NCBI GenBank assembly: GCA_030432795.1
Contig: JAUILW010000032.1
Span: forward strand, 1 to 14,215
Length of the DNA: 14,215 nt
DNA from: Gammaproteobacteria bacterium
GTDB lineage: Bacteria; Pseudomonadota; Gammaproteobacteria; Pseudomonadales; Azotimanducaceae
Direction: 5' to 3'
The notes under the pieces were generated by a model, which saw only the letters and a list, made by a program, of their open reading frames with translations, did no database searches and was not told the DNA's origin. Position 1 is the stretch's first letter. Each line of letters opens with the position of its first letter. Below are positions 1 to 6,612 of this stretch, in pieces. The translations under genes and the position numbers were made by a program.

Positions 1-248
1 CCGCGCGCTACACCTTCGGGCACGCGGTCTTCGAGCCCATCCCGCTCCGGCAGTGCCGCCCAATTGTCAGGGTCGGCGTAGTCAGGCGCCTCAACCGCCT
101 GCGCGGCATCGAACGGTGCGTCTGGGCCGCCAAACAGCATGGCCCAGCCGATGCCCAGCAGAGCGCCGTTGCCGGAGGCGTAGATCCCACCAAGCGCCAG
201 GATGATGAGGACGAGCAGGCCGATGAGCAGGTATTTGACGACCTTCAT
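1..248 (-). CDS. Probable DUF3089-family protein, N-terminal 82 residues (partial, runs off left edge)
   Basis: Only the N-terminus is present; the frame stays open to the window edge. The visible 82 residues start MKVVKYLLIGLLVLIILALG, one strongly hydrophobic helix (about residues 4-21) preceded by lysines, so a membrane anchor or uncleaved signal. After a Gly-rich stretch comes APDYADPDNWAALPERDG (about 55-72). This resembles the Asp-Pro-x-x-Trp-x-x-Leu/Arg-Pro opening of DUF3089 proteins, which are membrane-anchored alpha/beta-hydrolase-like proteins; the assignment rests on that short motif and is tentative. The ATG overlaps the stop of the upstream acyl-CoA synthetase as ATGA, so translation is probably coupled and the gene is the last visible member of the minus-strand operon. 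The hydrolase core with any catalytic serine lies outside the window. Confidence 0.6.
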   Translation of the reverse strand, partial: MKVVKYLLIGLLVLIILALGGIYASGNGALLGIGWAMLFGGPDAPFDAAQAVEAPDYADPDNWAALPERDGLEDRVPEGVAR

Positions 249-1930
249 GATGACGCAAGCGATTGCGGTTCGAGACGGGCAATCGCTTCGTCCCGGAGTT
301 GCCGCTTGAGAATTTTGCCGGAAGCCGTGCGCGGCAATGGGCCACCTGCGAAGTGGATGTGGCGTGGCACCTCGAAGCGCGCCAGCCGCTCGCTGAGGAA
401 GGCGCGCAGTGCGTCGGCATCGGCAAAGTCGCCAGCGAACACGGTAGTGCCCACTTCTTCCCCCAGGCGTTCGTCCGGCACAGCGTACACGCTCGCTTCT
501 CGCACCTCGGGGTGCTCCAGCAGGGCAGCTTCCACGGCGCCGCAGCCGATGTTCTCACCGCCGCGGATGACCAGGTCCTTGATGCGATCGACGATGTAGA
601 GGTAGCCGGCGTCGTCCAGATACGCAACGTCTCCGGTGCGCAGCCAGCGCCCGTCGAAGGTTTCGGCGTTGGCGTCCGGTCGCCGCCAGTAGCCGCGGAT
701 CACGGAAGTGCCGCGCACCTGCAACTCGCCGCGCGTGTTCGCTGGCAGCGGCTGGCCTGTGTCATCCACCACGCGCAGATCGAGCACGGCGGATGTGCGC
801 CCGGAGCTTTCGGGGTGAGCCAGGTAGTCTTCGCCACCGATGCCGGTACCGATGGCGTTGGTCTCGGTCATGCCCCAACCGGTGTTGGGTAACGCGTTGG
901 CGAACGTGCTGGCAATGCTGCGCACCTGCTCGGGTGCGCGGGGCGCGCCGCCGCCGCCGACGGTCAGCAGCGACGAAAGGTCACCGCCATGATCGCGGGC
1001 GTAACGCACCAGGTCGCCGGTCATGGCGGCGGGTGCGACGACGCTGCTGATGCGCTCCTCGGCGATGATGTGTGCAGCTTGTGCCACGTCCCACTTGTAC
1101 ATGCACACCACGCGTCGTTGCGCCCGGTAGGACGACAGGTACACCGCATGCGAGCCGGTGGCATGGAACAGCGGCACCGCCAGCAGCGTGGCCGGCTGCA
1201 CCGTGGCGGGCGATGCGTCGAGGCCGAGCTCCAGTGCCCGCGCCGCGTAGTCGAGCTCCCAGGACAGGAGCGCTGAGAGGATGTTGCGCTGGCAGGACAC
1301 CGCCCCTTTGGGGAAGCCGGTGGAGCCGGACGTGTAGAAGATGGTGGCGTCGTCCTCCGGGTCGATCTGCGCCGCTGGCATGGCCGCACCGGTGAACGGC
1401 GTCAGCGCCTCGTCGAGCGATATGATGCCTTCAGGAAGCGCGGGCATGCGCACGGCGAACACGACGAGGTCAGCCGGGCGTTCGTCGATCTGTTGCAGCG
1501 TGTGCACACGCTCCGCATCGGCGAGCAGGACTTTGGGCTCGGCATCGCGCAAGGCGTAAGCCATCTCTTCTGCCTGCCACAGCGCGTTCATGGCTACCGC
1601 GATGCCGCCCAGGGACGTGGTGGCCATAAAGCCGATGATCCACTCCGGGTAGTTGCGCATGGAGATCGCCACGCGATCACCTTTGCCGACTCCATGTGCC
1701 TGCAGCAGAGCAGCAAGCGCTGCTGCCCGTTGCCAGGCGTCCTCGAATGTCAGGCGTTCGTCTTCGTAGACGATGAACTCGGCATCGCTGCGCGCATCGT
1801 CGTAGAGCTGCCGCAACGACACCGGGGCATTGAGGAACGCACGACAGGTGTCGCCGTACTGAACCACCTCGGTGAGCTCAAAGGGTTGCCCGGTGGCGGT
1901 GAGCTGCGCAAGCGCTTCTGTTCGATTCAT
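245..1930 (-). CDS. AMP-forming acyl-CoA synthetase (class I adenylate-forming enzyme)
   Basis: A 561-residue enzyme expected to activate a carboxylic acid as acyl-AMP and transfer it to CoA in the cytoplasm. All core motifs are visible: the phosphate-binding loop YTSGSTGFPKG (199-209), PLFHATG (253-259), GWGMTET (351-357), the hinge/ribose-binding RTGD (431-434) followed by DRIKDLVIRGGENI (448-461), and the C-terminal PRTASGKILKR (533-543), where K539 is the expected adenylation lysine. Length is normal for fatty-acyl-CoA ligases. Chain length or aromatic specificity cannot be read from sequence. I chose ATG at 1930; an in-frame TTG at 1939 would overlap the upstream SDR stop as TTGA and add three residues. 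The gene lies between an NAD-type SDR (5-bp gap) and a DUF3089-like gene (ATGA overlap), suggesting a shared catabolic role in fatty-acid, alcohol or steroid use, which is inference. Confidence 0.93.
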   Translation of the reverse strand: MNRTEALAQLTATGQPFELTEVVQYGDTCRAFLNAPVSLRQLYDDARSDAEFIVYEDERLTFEDAWQRAAALAALLQAHGVGKGDRVAISMRNYPEWIIGFMATTSLGGIAVAMNALWQAEEMAYALRDAEPKVLLADAERVHTLQQIDERPADLVVFAVRMPALPEGIISLDEALTPFTGAAMPAAQIDPEDDATIFYTSGSTGFPKGAVSCQRNILSALLSWELDYAARALELGLDASPATVQPATLLAVPLFHATGSHAVYLSSYRAQRRVVCMYKWDVAQAAHIIAEERISSVVAPAAMTGDLVRYARDHGGDLSSLLTVGGGGAPRAPEQVRSIASTFANALPNTGWGMTETNAIGTGIGGEDYLAHPESSGRTSAVLDLRVVDDTGQPLPANTRGELQVRGTSVIRGYWRRPDANAETFDGRWLRTGDVAYLDDAGYLYIVDRIKDLVIRGGENIGCGAVEAALLEHPEVREASVYAVPDERLGEEVGTTVFAGDFADADALRAFLSERLARFEVPRHIHFAGGPLPRTASGKILKRQLRDEAIARLEPQSLASS

Positions 1931-1935
1931 GATGC

Positions 1936-2700
1936 TCAACCGGCAAGGATCGCGGTGGCGCCATTGTCCACCACCATCTCCGCACCGTTTACGTGCTTGG
2001 CGTCGTCGGAGGCCAGAAATGCCACCATGTTGGCGATGTCCAGCGGCTCGCCGAGGCCGAGCTGCAGGCGCATGGCTTCCTGATCTTCGGCGCCGGCCAG
2101 GTCGATGTTGGAGCTGTGACGGAGTGCGGCCTGCACCATCTGCGTGTTGATGGCGCCCGGATGCACTGAGTTACAGCGGATGGCGTAACCCTGCCGTCGG
2201 CAGTGCGCAGCCACCGATTTCGTCAGGCTGCGGATGCCGCCTTTTGCAGCGGAGTAGGCGATGTAGTCCGCAGACCCCTGCAGCCCGACGATGGAGGACA
2301 TGTTGATGATCGAGCCGCCGCGGGCCTTCATCGCCCTCACAGCCCGCTGGCAGCCCCAGAAGGTGCCGTCCAGGTGGATCGACTGGGTGCGCCGCCATTC
2401 TTCGGTGGTGGCGGACTCAATGTCGTGGATGACGGCGATGCCGGCGTTGTTCACCAGCACGTCCAGCTGTCCGTGCCGGTCGAGTACGTGCGCCATCAGC
2501 GCATCCCACGTCGCCTCGTCGCTGACGTCCTGACGGAAGAAATCGCCGTCTAGCTCCTCAGCGAGCGCGCGGCCACGCTCCTCGTCAATATCGGTGAGTA
2601 CCACGCGGGCGCCGCGTTCTGCGAGCACCCGGGCGTCGGCTGCGCCGAGCCCCTGGGCGGCACCCGTGACGATGGCGATTCGGTTATTCAGGCTGGCCAC
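1936..2700 (-). CDS. SDR-family NAD-dependent oxidoreductase
   Basis: A classical short-chain dehydrogenase of 254 residues that would interconvert an alcohol or hydroxyl and a ketone. From the chosen start, TGAAQGLG (12-19) is the nucleotide-binding TGxxxGxG. An aspartate at the end of beta-2 (D37 in VVLTDID) favours NAD(H) over NADP(H). NNAG is at 84-87, the catalytic Ser is S136, and YSAAK gives Y149/K153. The C-terminal GAEMVVDNGA is the usual cofactor-side segment. I chose GTG at 2700 because GGGAGAAG lies a few bases upstream and the protein then opens MASLNNRIAIVTGA, normal for the family. An in-frame ATG at 2715 has no good ribosome site but would leave only 3 bp after the transporter stop. 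The substrate is unknown; the next gene is an acyl-CoA synthetase. Confidence 0.92.
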   Translation of the reverse strand: MASLNNRIAIVTGAAQGLGAADARVLAERGARVVLTDIDEERGRALAEELDGDFFRQDVSDEATWDALMAHVLDRHGQLDVLVNNAGIAVIHDIESATTEEWRRTQSIHLDGTFWGCQRAVRAMKARGGSIINMSSIVGLQGSADYIAYSAAKGGIRSLTKSVAAHCRRQGYAIRCNSVHPGAINTQMVQAALRHSSNIDLAGAEDQEAMRLQLGLGEPLDIANMVAFLASDDAKHVNGAEMVVDNGATAILAG

Positions 2701-2718
2701 TGCATCTTCTCCCATATC

Positions 2719-3354
2719 TCATGTCGAAACGGTTGTCGGTTCTTCGCGTGCGGCGTGCATTTCCTTCAGGGCGCTGCGCAGCACCCGTACCGCGGATCGG
2801 CTAAAGAGCACGAGAAGGGCTGCGGCAACCAGCACGTCCGGTACAAAGGATTCGGTGAGCCATACCGCGGCGGCAGCGCAGATCACGGCAACACCTTCAA
2901 ACACGTCGTTGCGTGAGCACTCCCACACGGAGGACATATTAATGTCCTGGTGCCGAAACGGGTGCAGGAGCATCAGGCAGATACCGTTGGCGAAGAGGTT
3001 CAAAACGGCGGCGATGCTCATGCTCGCGACGATGGGCGCTTCCGATACGGTAAGACGCCAGATGATCTGTGCCGCCACAGCGCAGGCGGCCAGCAGGATG
3101 AGCAGCCCCTTCAGGAGCGCTACCTGCGCCTTGGCGGTTCGGCTCGCAGAGATCATCGCCAGACTTACGGCGTAGGTCAGCGCATCGCCCAGGTTGTCTA
3201 GCGTTCCGGACAACAGGGCGGAGGAGCCGCTGTGCACGCTGCCAGCTACCATCACCGCAAAGGTCGCGAGATTGATGACGAGGACCTGTTGCAGCACGCG
3301 CCGTTGTGCCTGCTCGAGGTGCGCGTTGTCGAGGTGGCCGCAACAGTCGCCCAT
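2719..3354 (-). CDS. Cation diffusion facilitator (CDF)-family metal transporter, short form
   Basis: A 211-residue inner-membrane protein with about six hydrophobic helices, resembling short CDF exporters that lack the cytoplasmic C-terminal metal domain. The N-terminus MGDCCGHLDN carries Cys-Cys-x-His, a plausible metal-capturing tail. TM2 contains D53-N-L-G-D57, the expected DxxxD half of the transport site. The TM5 region reads SRNDVFEG (147-154); short relatives I know usually have an Asn four residues after the Asp, here Gly154, with Glu153 nearby, so the second half-site looks atypical. The start at 3354 is set by the 1-base TGATG overlap with the repressor stop and by GGGGAGGT just upstream; the longer in-frame extension runs inside the repressor gene. 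Pairing with a zinc-site ArsR repressor suggests export of Zn, Co or Cd. Confidence 0.88.
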   Translation of the reverse strand: MGDCCGHLDNAHLEQAQRRVLQQVLVINLATFAVMVAGSVHSGSSALLSGTLDNLGDALTYAVSLAMISASRTAKAQVALLKGLLILLAACAVAAQIIWRLTVSEAPIVASMSIAAVLNLFANGICLMLLHPFRHQDINMSSVWECSRNDVFEGVAVICAAAAVWLTESFVPDVLVAAALLVLFSRSAVRVLRSALKEMHAAREEPTTVST

Positions 3355-3656
3355 CAGACCTCCCCGACATGCGCTAGCATGTCCTCCACAACGCATTGAA
3401 TGTGGTCGTCGCACAACGCATAGAACATTTGCCTGCCGCGGCGTTCTGAGCGCACGATGCGGGCGGATTTGAGCAGGCGGAGATGGTGGCTCACCAGGGA
3501 CTGAGACAGCCCCAGGCGTTCGGCGATGTCGCTCACGCGTATAGGCTCCGTAAGGCAGGTCAGAATAATGCGCAGGCGGCTTGCGTCGCCCATGAGGCGA
3601 AAGGTATCCGCCAGGCGCGACACGGTGTCTTCCGGAAGTGCGGTGAGGTCGGCCAC
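3354..3656 (-). CDS. ArsR/SmtB-family metal-sensing transcriptional repressor
   Basis: A 100-residue winged-helix repressor. LMGDASRLRIILTCL (21-35) is the usual ArsR opening, and VSDIAERLGLSQSLVSHHLRLL (41-62) is the recognition helix-turn-helix. The last helix holds D83-x-H85 and H96-x2-E99, with exactly ten residues between the two histidines; this is the alpha-5 inter-subunit metal site of SmtB/ZiaR/CzrA-type zinc sensors. The N-terminal CxC motif of ArsR/CadC-type sensors is absent, so zinc or cobalt is likelier than arsenic. Metal binding should release it from DNA and derepress the downstream transporter. The start is GTG with an in-frame TAA three codons upstream and no strong ribosome site; a second GTG at 3623 behind GGAAG is a possible alternative. 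A matching operator lies just upstream (3671-3690). Confidence 0.93.
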   Translation of the reverse strand: MADLTALPEDTVSRLADTFRLMGDASRLRIILTCLTEPIRVSDIAERLGLSQSLVSHHLRLLKSARIVRSERRGRQMFYALCDDHIQCVVEDMLAHVGEV

Positions 3657-3670
3657 AGTAGGTTACGGGC

Positions 3671-3690
3671 TATGAACAGGTATTCAATTG
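3671..3690 (-). promoter_or_regulatory. SmtB/CzrA-type 12-2-12 operator
   Basis: The sequence TATGAACAGGTATTCAATTG contains TGAACA-GG-TATTCA, an imperfect inverted repeat (5 of 6 arm positions). It closely matches the known operator core of zinc-sensing ArsR proteins (TGAACA-N2-TATTCA). It lies 14 bp upstream of the repressor start and over the expected transcription start of the promoter at 3687-3715, where repressor binding would block initiation. Confidence 0.82.
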
Positions 3691-3715
3691 TTTGCGGGTG
3701 CCGAAGTGGCGTCAA
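3687..3715 (-). promoter_or_regulatory. Predicted sigma70 promoter of the arsR-CDF operon
   Basis: On the minus strand TTGACG (3715-3710, 5 of 6 to the -35 consensus) is followed after exactly 17 bp by AACAAT (3692-3687, 4 of 6 to the -10). The start point would fall inside the SmtB-type operator, the arrangement known for metal-inducible ArsR promoters. Predicted from sequence only. Confidence 0.6.
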
Positions 3716-3744
3716 CCGCTTTGCCGTGGTTCGTCGTGGCAATC

Positions 3745-3752
3745 GGGAGGAG
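3745..3752 (+). promoter_or_regulatory. Ribosome binding site fixing the TTG start of the lipoprotein hydrolase
   Basis: GGGAGGAG lies 6 bases before the in-frame TTG at 3759. The nearest in-frame ATG (3774) has no comparable site at usable distance, so this motif favours TTG as the start. Confidence 0.6.
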
Positions 3753-3758
3753 CGCGGT

Positions 3759-5402
3759 TTGTTGCGGTTGTTCATGAGCCCGCTCTGGCTCCTGCTGCTG
3801 GCGCTGTGCGCCGCTTGTGGTGGAGGAGGCGGCGGCTCAAGCGCGCCACCACCACCCGCACCACCTCCGGTCACACCGACTGAGCCGTTGGGGGTGCTGG
3901 ATGCGCTGCCTCGAGCGGGGGCGATGGGTATAAATCCCGTGCTTGAAGAGGTCGTGTTCAGCCACCTGGGTTACGCAGACTTTGCATTACAGCTATCTGG
4001 CGGCTGCGCGGGCGATGCAGTGCTGCGCAGCGCGCGCGATCTCAGCGTGGACTACGATCAGCTCATCGAGCACCGGCTGGTGTGCGATGCGCTGGGCGAC
4101 AACGCCACGACAGAGTTGTCGGTGCTCGCCGAGCGGGACAACGGTGACCGCTTCGAAGTGGAGACGACTTTTTCTACCGGCGCCGCCACACCGCGGGCGG
4201 TCGTAGTGCAGGACGGCCTCGAGACGCCTGCGGCCGCCGTACGTAACCTTTTCCAGCAATACGTGGACGTGTATCTCGATGATGAACTGGAGCTGCCTGG
4301 CGCGGTGCGCTTTGTACTCGAGCCGCTGATCACCGAGATCGCTGAGCTCGCGTGGTCCAATCTGCTGGATCCGGATGCGGGCCTGCCGGTGCGTTCGGAG
4401 CGGGTAGCCTACACCTCGCGCACGCCTGGCGGTGAAGCCGATGCGAGGCTTACCGGTCTCATCGCCTATCCGCAAACTGCTGACCGCGTGCGTGACGAGA
4501 TCATCGTGCTCATGCACTCAACTGGCGTGACACCCAGCGATCTGCAGCCCAGCAACGCCTGGTGGGTGCTTGCCAACCTCTTCGCCTCCCAGGGCTACCT
4601 GGTGATCGCGCCCGATAACTGGGGCAGGGGCGGCACCGAAGCTGAGGAAGAAACCTACCTGCTGGGCAATCGCACTGCGGCAAACGCTGTGGATCTCGTG
4701 CGCGCCGTACTCGCTTCCGGCACGTATGATGGTTTGTTTTCGGCGGCGCAGCCGACGCTGTACATCGTCGGCTACTCGCAGGGTGGGCACAGCGCGGTGG
4801 CGCTGTGGCTGGCATTGCTCACGCAGGCGCCCGATCTGACGGTCGGCCGGGTGTTTGCGGGCGGCGCGCCGCTCGACCTCTACGCCACCGTGCGGGGTGC
4901 CGTGCAGTTCGCCGCAGGTCAATGCGCAGGTGATGCTTACTGCCGGTACGTGGATGACGAAACCAGCGTGCCGTTTGTCACTGAGCGCATACTGCCGCCG
5001 TACATTGCCTACACAGGATTGTCGTTCACGCTAGCCGACGCCGTAGAGGGAGATGCCTTGCGTGGGCAGTTTGCCGAGGATTTCCTTGCCAACGCCGCAA
5101 CGCTGGATGGCTTCAAGTCCGTGCTGCAACAGAGCAGCTACACCAACCTTCTGCCGGAAAGCCTGGCTGCGACGAGTACTACCATCGATCTTTATCACTC
5201 GCCGTTTGATCGGCTGGTAGCCTCAGCCAATAGCGACGACTTCATCAGCGCTCTCGGGGGCCGCTTCGATATTCGCCGCAACGCGCAGGCGTGTGCCGGG
5301 CTATCCTACGAGGCAATATTCGCTGCTACTGACATCGTCGGCATCTCCCATGCACTGTGCGGCTTCGAGATGCTGGACGCGGTCTACGACTCTTTACGCT
5401 GA
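3759..5402 (+). CDS. Secreted alpha/beta-hydrolase lipoprotein (lipase/esterase-like)
   Basis: A 547-residue exported hydrolase. The N-terminus MLRLFMSPLWLLLLALCAAC is a short signal peptide ending in a lipobox-like LCAAC (C20 lipidated), though Cys at -3 is atypical. A Gly6 run and a Pro-rich linker (21-41) follow, then an Ig-like region (about 45-141) resembling bacterial SbsA/Big_5 domains. The hydrolase domain has VLMHSTG (250-256, oxyanion region), PDNWGRGG (285-292), the nucleophile elbow GYSQGG (S340), a probable acid D484 (SPFDRLV) and a probable base H531 (ISHALCG). Substrate is probably an ester or lipid. I chose TTG 3759 because GGGAGGAG sits 6 bp upstream and it adds a basic n-region; ATG 3774 is the alternative. 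It diverges from the arsR operon and converges on the small ORF at 5384. Confidence 0.85.
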   Translation: MLRLFMSPLWLLLLALCAACGGGGGGSSAPPPPAPPPVTPTEPLGVLDALPRAGAMGINPVLEEVVFSHLGYADFALQLSGGCAGDAVLRSARDLSVDYDQLIEHRLVCDALGDNATTELSVLAERDNGDRFEVETTFSTGAATPRAVVVQDGLETPAAAVRNLFQQYVDVYLDDELELPGAVRFVLEPLITEIAELAWSNLLDPDAGLPVRSERVAYTSRTPGGEADARLTGLIAYPQTADRVRDEIIVLMHSTGVTPSDLQPSNAWWVLANLFASQGYLVIAPDNWGRGGTEAEEETYLLGNRTAANAVDLVRAVLASGTYDGLFSAAQPTLYIVGYSQGGHSAVALWLALLTQAPDLTVGRVFAGGAPLDLYATVRGAVQFAAGQCAGDAYCRYVDDETSVPFVTERILPPYIAYTGLSFTLADAVEGDALRGQFAEDFLANAATLDGFKSVLQQSSYTNLLPESLAATSTTIDLYHSPFDRLVASANSDDFISALGGRFDIRRNAQACAGLSYEAIFAATDIVGISHALCGFEMLDAVYDSLR

Positions 5403-5572
5403 GGCGGCCGAGGGGGTGATTGCGGCGTGTGGTCCACGTACTCGGCACCGCACATCATCACCATGGCGATGACGGCGCGGGTCTTGACGTTGTGCTCGCT
5501 GGCGAGGCCGGCACACTCCTGAAAGGTCCACCGGGGCTTGCTGCGGATTTTCTGTTCGAGCTGTTCGTTCAC
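5384..5572 (-). CDS. Small hypothetical protein following the aspartic protease
   Basis: I do not recognise this family. From GTG 5572 the product is 62 residues and opens MNEQLEQKIRSKPRWTFQEC. It has a charged helical start, a central hydrophobic stretch TRAVIAMVMMCGAEYVDH (about 31-48) and a Pro/Arg-rich tail. The frame reads on upstream without a stop through RWAPKRPSAKIRR to a CTG at 5620, which would overlap the protease TGA as CTGA and give 78 residues; an in-frame TAA lies seven codons before that CTG. The amphipathic, low-bias composition looks more protein-like than the antisense shadow ORFs here. The 3' end overlaps the end of the convergent lipoprotein gene by 19 bp. It is probably co-transcribed with the protease. 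The start codon is uncertain. Confidence 0.55.
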   Translation of the reverse strand: MNEQLEQKIRSKPRWTFQECAGLASEHNVKTRAVIAMVMMCGAEYVDHTPQSPPRPPQRKES

Positions 5573-5616
5573 CCTGCGGATCTTCGCAGACGGCCGCTTC
5601 GGCGCCCAGCGGTTTG

Positions 5617-6546
5617 TCAGGACCCCGGTGCCGTGGGTTTAGCCATATCCTCCGGCAATGCCAGGTGGACGGCGGCGTTGCGGTAATCCAGGGTGACGAT
5701 GAAGTGCTTGAGCACGTCGTAGCCCAGCAGGCCGCGGGATTTGCGTCGTGCGGTCTTGGTGTGTGTGGATGTGGCCTTCTGCCGCTCAAACATGGGCAGC
5801 TCCTGGCCTTCGATGGGCACGGTCACGCGCGCCTGCTCCACTTCGAACGGTCCTAGGCGGATGCTGGGCAGCGCAAAGGAGTCGTGCGCGCCGGAGGCGT
5901 TGACGTCGGACAGGTGGATGCGCTCGGAGGGGTAGCGATCCAGCCAGCCGGCACGGCTGGCGACTTTGCGCTGCAGCAGGATGCCGCCATCGTTGCCGGT
6001 GTCCAGCACCAGCCACACATCTTCGGCGTCATTCATCCGCACCTTGACGATGGTCTGGCCGTTGTACACGTCGCGCTTGGCCTCAATGTTCTGCAGTGAC
6101 GGCATGTCGATACTGTCATGGGAGAACGCCCGCATGCGCTTGTTGGGGTAGTCGAATTGGAAAATCAGGCCGTCCAGAAAGGGCGCGCCGAGCAGCAGCT
6201 GCGTCTGGCCCGGAAGGTCGAGCTCAGTGAGGTTGTTCATCTCCAGCCTGGTGCCGAACAGTTCGGTGGACACACCGCTATGCACCAGGCGCCGCTCGAT
6301 CTCATACAGGCCTCGCACCTTGCGGCGGCCGCTGATGTTCGTGTGGATGTCGTTTGCGGCGAGAAAGCGCGCGTTGATGGCATTGTGGCGCTCCCCGGAG
6401 TCGATGTACGAGTGGCCACTGATTCCGCCCGTGGTAGAGGGGATGTAGATGTGCCCGTCGCGGATGTCGATGTCGACCCAGGGGGTGACCTCGGCGCTCA
6501 ACTGCGTGCTACACAGCAGGATGACTGCGGTGGCAATGAATCGCAT
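5617..6546 (-). CDS. Secreted retropepsin-like aspartic protease with two lobes
   Basis: A 309-residue exported protein. Residues 1-18 (MRFIATAVILLCSTQLSA) form a signal peptide with an A-x-A-like cleavage site before E19. Two pepsin-fold half-domains are visible. Lobe 1 has SYIDSGERHN with D49-S-G and ends in LLLGAPFLDGLIFQFDY (117-133). Lobe 2 has WLVLDTGNDGGILL with D182-T-G and ends in RGLLGYDVLKHFIVTLDY (271-288). The paired D-S/T-G plus hydrophobic-Gly segments match the retropepsin-like Asp_protease_2 type, duplicated in one chain, so the protein could form its own active site without dimerising. DSGER in lobe 1 is less canonical than DTG, so that lobe may be degenerate. Expected location is periplasm or outside. 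The substrate is unknown. A small ORF follows directly downstream. Confidence 0.82.
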   Translation of the reverse strand: MRFIATAVILLCSTQLSAEVTPWVDIDIRDGHIYIPSTTGGISGHSYIDSGERHNAINARFLAANDIHTNISGRRKVRGLYEIERRLVHSGVSTELFGTRLEMNNLTELDLPGQTQLLLGAPFLDGLIFQFDYPNKRMRAFSHDSIDMPSLQNIEAKRDVYNGQTIVKVRMNDAEDVWLVLDTGNDGGILLQRKVASRAGWLDRYPSERIHLSDVNASGAHDSFALPSIRLGPFEVEQARVTVPIEGQELPMFERQKATSTHTKTARRKSRGLLGYDVLKHFIVTLDYRNAAVHLALPEDMAKPTAPGS

Positions 6547-6566
6547 ACTCAGGTCCGTACGTCTCT

Positions 6567-6579
6567 ATGTCATAGACAT
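6567..6579. repeat. Short inverted repeat upstream of the protease gene
   Basis: ATGTC-ATA-GACAT is a perfect 5-bp inverted repeat with a 3-bp centre, 21 bp upstream of the protease ATG. A second small one, TCTC-ACTA-GAGA, lies close by (about 6582-6593). Possibly a regulator site; no convincing promoter boxes are visible. Confidence 0.3.
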
Positions 6580-6612
6580 CCTCTCACTAGAGAACTATGC
6601 AGTCACGCGGGG

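Noticed and set aside
1493..2083. Plus-strand ORF of 196 codons opposite the acyl-CoA synthetase and SDR
   Set aside because: Antisense to well-supported motifs, no recognisable features; shadow frame. The same applies to 263-892 (+), 2594-3175 (+) and 10568-11188 (+).
3483..3758. Upstream extension of the lipoprotein hydrolase frame
   Set aside because: It would run antisense through the repressor gene and its operator and bury the signal peptide; the TTG at 3759 with a strong ribosome site fits better.
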